A DNA stretch of 7,023 nt from assembly GCA_046733295.1 (NCBI GenBank), contig JBKPOY010000095.1, positions 1-7,023 of the forward strand, given 5' to 3'. Shown piece after piece: positions 4,892-7,023 of this stretch. The stretch comes from 13-2-20CM-68-14 sp046733295. Its GTDB lineage: Bacteria > Actinomycetota > Thermoleophilia > Gaiellales > Gaiellaceae. Within the stretch, counting starts at the first letter, position 1, and each line of letters opens with the position of its first letter. The translations under genes were made by a program, and so were the position numbers. A model generated the notes under the pieces. The model did no database searches. It had not been told where the DNA came from and worked only from the letters and a program-made list of their open reading frames with translations.

Positions 4892-5158
4892 CTAAACGAG
4901 CCCGAAGACGATGCCGATCAGCAGCCACAGCCCGAAGAGCGCGGCGAGCACCCACAAAAGAAACGCCGACTCGCTGACCGGGAGCCACTTGATCTCGACC
5001 TCGTCGAACAGGAACCACGTTCGCCGTGGCCGTCCCTGCTCGTCGGGCCCGGCGACGCTGCCGCCGACCGCCTGCGCCGGGTCGTCGGTTCGGTTCCCGT
5101 CCGCGTCGAGGAGGAGCCGCTCGCCTTTCGGGGTGTCTGGGTCGGTTGTCTCGCGCAT
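4892..5158 (-). CDS. Small C-terminally anchored membrane protein (88 aa)
   Basis: I do not recognise the family. The first 45 residues are hydrophilic and acidic (DPDTPKGERLLLDADGNRTD). A conserved-looking segment follows (TWFLFDEVEIKWLPVSES, 47-64), then one long hydrophobic stretch (about 64-87) running to the C terminus. This suggests a single-pass, tail-anchored protein with the acidic part in the cytoplasm. ATG 5158 is chosen because the N-terminus then begins with polar residues, and GGCGGA lies a few bases upstream. A GTG at 5176 would add six residues. The gene sits between the glycosylphosphotransferase (53 bases upstream) and the oxidoreductase (19 bases downstream), all on the minus strand, so it is probably co-transcribed. 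It may be an accessory factor of the polysaccharide machinery, but this rests on position only. Confidence 0.75.
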   Translation of the reverse strand: MRETTDPDTPKGERLLLDADGNRTDDPAQAVGGSVAGPDEQGRPRRTWFLFDEVEIKWLPVSESAFLLWVLAALFGLWLLIGIVFGLV

Positions 5159-5211
5159 CGCCGGTCCGCCGCACACAGTCTACCGCGCTGCGCGGCGAGA
5201 AGGGTTCGCCG

Positions 5212-6612
5212 CTAGCGCCCCGGCCGAAGCAGCATCGTCGCGGCTGTCTGTGCACAGATCGCCAGGTCCAGCATCACGTTGCGATGGCGGAGGTACCAGA
5301 GGTCGTACGACAGCTTTTCCGCCGTGCTGTCCGCGTCCCAGGCGTAGTCCGAGCGCAGCTGGGCCCAGCCCGTGATCCCCGGCTTGATCAGGAGCCGCCT
5401 CGTGAAGAACGGCACGGACGCCTCGAGCATCGGCACGAACTCGGGCCGTTCCGGTCGTGGACCGACGATCGACATATCGCCCTTGATGACGTCCCACAGC
5501 TGCGGCAGCTCGTCAAGGTGGGTCTTCCGCAGGAGGCGCCCAAACCGTGTCGTCCGCGGATCGCCCTCCGCCGCAAAGATCGCGCGTCCGCCCTCTTCGG
5601 CGTCCGCCCGCATCGTGCGGAACTTGTACATGGTGAAGGGCCGGCCCGCCTGGCCGACGCGCGTCTGCCGGTAGATCACTGGCCCGGGCGTGAGGCGAAC
5701 CAGCAACGCGATCACCGCCATCAGCGGCGCGGCCAGGAGCAGCGCGAGCCCGGCGACGAAGAGGTCGAACGTCCGCTTCGCTGCGCGCGTGTACGGCCGT
5801 TGCCGCAGGTGAAGGATGCTCATGAACCAGGTGGGCGCCAAATAGCGGAGTGGCACGCGGCAGAACGCGTACTCGAAGAAATGCGCAACGTCGGCGACCT
5901 TGAACTCGCCCGAGCTGACGTCGAGCAAGCGGTTCAGGGCGAGCTCATAGCCCTCGACGTCGGCGAGCACGATCACATCCGGCCGTTGCGCCTCGACGAT
6001 CTCGGCGAGGTCCGCCACCGGACCGAGCACGCGGCTGCCGCCGACCGCGCCGGCAGGATCGGCGTCCGCAACAGCCCCGACCACCTTGAACCTCGTGCGC
6101 TCGGAGCGCTCGACGGCGTCGGTCACGTCGGAGGCGCACGCGCCCGTGCCGACGATCAGCACGCGAACCGTTCGAGCCACCACGCGCTGGCAGACGGCCT
6201 CCCACGCGGCCGAGAGCGCGAGAACCGACCCCGCCATCGCGATGATCGTCAGCGACGGGACGGGTCGCCCGGGCAGCCAGAGGTCCAGCGCCGAGACAGC
6301 GACCAGGCCTGTGGCCGTGCCCACCGTGGCGCGGATCGCAACGCCGAACTCCACGTGCACGGCGCGAAACGCGATGCGGAGCGCGACGAGCCAGACGACC
6401 GCGAACAGCGAGGCGACGACGGCGGCTCGGGAAGGCGACGCATAGACGTTCGCAGCGAGGAAGAACAGCGGCAGCCACACGAGGACCACGCGCCCGGCCA
6501 CCGCGACGATCCTGGCGTCGAGCGACACCGCACCCAGCCGACCCGCACGATGGTCGAACTCGTGACCGAGCGGCAGGCTGCTGGCCTCGGTGGGTCCTAG
6601 ATTCACGCTCAC
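5212..6612 (-). CDS. Polyprenyl-phosphate glycosylphosphotransferase of exopolysaccharide synthesis (466 aa)
   Basis: This inner-membrane enzyme transfers a sugar-1-phosphate from a UDP-sugar to undecaprenyl phosphate, the first step of repeat-unit assembly (WbaP/CpsE/WcaJ-type family). Four hydrophobic segments occur near residues 38-55, 63-82, 95-113 and 120-137. They are followed by a CoA-binding/Rossmann-like domain (VRVLIVGTGA, 149-158; PDVIVLADVEGYE, 211-223). The catalytic C-terminal domain begins with KRTFDLFVAGLALLLAAPLM (279-298, the re-entrant helix). It holds YRQTRVG (314-320), KFRTMRADAE (330-339), the Asp-Glu pair D367/E368 in THLDELPQLWDVIKGDMS, SIVGPRPERPEF (381-392), KPGITGWAQ (410-418) and LSYDLWYLRHR (434-444). 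All are hallmarks of the bacterial sugar transferase family, and length is typical. The GTG start at 6612 has GGGGAAAGGG upstream; GTG 6606 is an alternative. It is the first gene of the minus-strand cluster. Whether it moves glucose, galactose or another sugar cannot be told. Confidence 0.95.
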   Translation of the reverse strand: MSVNLGPTEASSLPLGHEFDHRAGRLGAVSLDARIVAVAGRVVLVWLPLFFLAANVYASPSRAAVVASLFAVVWLVALRIAFRAVHVEFGVAIRATVGTATGLVAVSALDLWLPGRPVPSLTIIAMAGSVLALSAAWEAVCQRVVARTVRVLIVGTGACASDVTDAVERSERTRFKVVGAVADADPAGAVGGSRVLGPVADLAEIVEAQRPDVIVLADVEGYELALNRLLDVSSGEFKVADVAHFFEYAFCRVPLRYLAPTWFMSILHLRQRPYTRAAKRTFDLFVAGLALLLAAPLMAVIALLVRLTPGPVIYRQTRVGQAGRPFTMYKFRTMRADAEEGGRAIFAAEGDPRTTRFGRLLRKTHLDELPQLWDVIKGDMSIVGPRPERPEFVPMLEASVPFFTRRLLIKPGITGWAQLRSDYAWDADSTAEKLSYDLWYLRHRNVMLDLAICAQTAATMLLRPGR

Positions 6613-6719
6613 TACGGCCCTTTCCCCGCAGAGCCTTCTGACTGGCCCAACGAGTCTAACCAGGCTCAGCTGGTTCTTCCAGCGCGAACGTGGCCGATTA
6701 AGCTGGTCGGGAGACGAGG
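6613..6719. promoter_or_regulatory. Divergent intergenic region with small hairpin
   Basis: These 107 bases separate the divergent starts of the glycosylphosphotransferase (minus) and the P-loop protein (plus), so both promoters must lie here. Visible elements are the minus-strand ribosome site GGGGAAAGGG (6618-6628 region), the plus-strand site GGGAG (6709-6713, six bases before GTG 6720), and the inverted repeat AACCAG-gctcag-CTGGTT (6658-6675) near the centre. The repeat may be an operator for both genes. No consensus -35/-10 pair could be assigned. Confidence 0.45.
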
Positions 6720-7023
6720 GTGAGGCAAATCGTGGTCATCGGTCCGGGCGGTTCCGGGAAGTCTCGCTTCGCCGACCGCCTCGGCGAAGAGCTCGGGATC
6801 GACGTGATCAAGCTCGATCTCCTCTTCTGGAAGCCGGGCTGGCGGGAGACCGATGCCGCGGATTGGGAGGCGACTCAGAAGACGGCTGCCGAAGCGCCTT
6901 CCTGGATCGTCGACGGCCTGCACGAGAGCACGATGCACGTCTGGCTGGAAGTGGCCGACACACTCGTCTTCCTGGACGTTTCCCCCGTCGTCTGCGTCTG
7001 GCGCGTCACGCGTCGCAGGCTCG
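6720..7023 (+). CDS. P-loop nucleotide kinase-like protein, FlaR/topology-modulation type (partial, 3' end missing)
   Basis: About 101 N-terminal residues are present and the frame runs off the window edge. The start is GTG 6720 with GGGAG six bases upstream, and an in-frame TAA shortly upstream excludes a longer form. The protein opens with a beta strand and the Walker A loop GPGGSGKS (8-15), then LGEELGIDVIKLDLLFWKPG with W37 and W41. An acidic stretch follows, then PSWIVDGLHESTMHVWL and a hydrophobic strand ADTLVFLDVSP ahead of the Trp/Arg-rich CVWRVTRRRL. This order matches the small P-loop ATPases annotated as adenylate kinase-like or topology modulation (FlaR-like) proteins. These probably phosphorylate small substrates, and their true role is poorly defined. 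It is divergent from the polysaccharide genes and may be unrelated to them. Confidence 0.85.
   Translation, partial: MRQIVVIGPGGSGKSRFADRLGEELGIDVIKLDLLFWKPGWRETDAADWEATQKTAAEAPSWIVDGLHESTMHVWLEVADTLVFLDVSPVVCVWRVTRRRL

Noticed and set aside
5026..6600. A 524-residue open frame on the plus strand
   Set aside because: It lies antisense to the clear glycosylphosphotransferase gene and is extremely rich in Arg, Ala, His and Asp with no domain motifs. It is an artefact of GC-rich coding on the other strand.
1..7023. CRISPR array, insertion sequence or defence gene cluster
   Set aside because: No regularly spaced repeats, no terminal inverted repeats with transposase, and no recognisable nuclease or helicase genes were seen.

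Overview
This is a GC-rich window with GTG and TTG starts and actinobacterial-style small proteins. It fits a high-GC actinobacterium, possibly a deep-branching soil lineage such as Thermoleophilia. The phylum-level guess is an inference from composition and protein style, not from a marker gene. The window falls into two halves that meet at a tRNA-Val(GAC) gene on the minus strand (3763-3835).

The left half (1-3761) looks like the end of an integrated element joined to gene remnants. Positions 1-756 show no convincing gene, only two strong hairpins. A coupled pair of small minus-strand genes follows: a 115-residue protein of unknown family (1041-1388), then a 94-residue Cys-rich protein (757-1041) whose start overlaps the upstream stop as TGATG. 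Upstream of them is the C-terminal tail of a cupin-like protein, cut off at about 1612. Next come two overlapping doubtful ORFs (1613-1819 and 1744-2061). The integration module itself is a small helix-turn-helix, excisionase-like protein (2191-2442, minus), read divergently from a full-length tyrosine recombinase (2496-3761, plus). The two genes share a short AT-richer control region in which the candidate -10 boxes overlap back to back. The integrase coding sequence carries a tandem decamer repeat, runs through the tRNA's own terminator and stops next to the tRNA 3' end. This suggests that the tRNA 3' region is the attachment site and that the element extends leftward.

The right half (3836-7023) looks like ordinary chromosome. 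A minus-strand cluster, probably an operon, runs from a membrane polyprenyl-phosphate glycosylphosphotransferase (5212-6612), through an 88-residue C-terminally anchored membrane protein (4892-5158), to a Gfo/Idh/MocA-family oxidoreductase (3904-4872). Together these suggest surface polysaccharide or glycolipid synthesis: the transferase would load the first sugar phosphate on the lipid carrier, and the oxidoreductase would act on a sugar substrate. Divergent from this cluster, at the right edge, is the start of a P-loop nucleotide kinase-like protein of the FlaR/topology-modulation type (6720 to beyond 7023).

No CRISPR array, rRNA, insertion sequence or defence system was seen. The most interesting points are the integrase/tRNA/terminator junction with its repeats, the overlapping and probably leaderless divergent promoter, the C33 in the tRNA anticodon loop, and the coupled Cys-protein pair.
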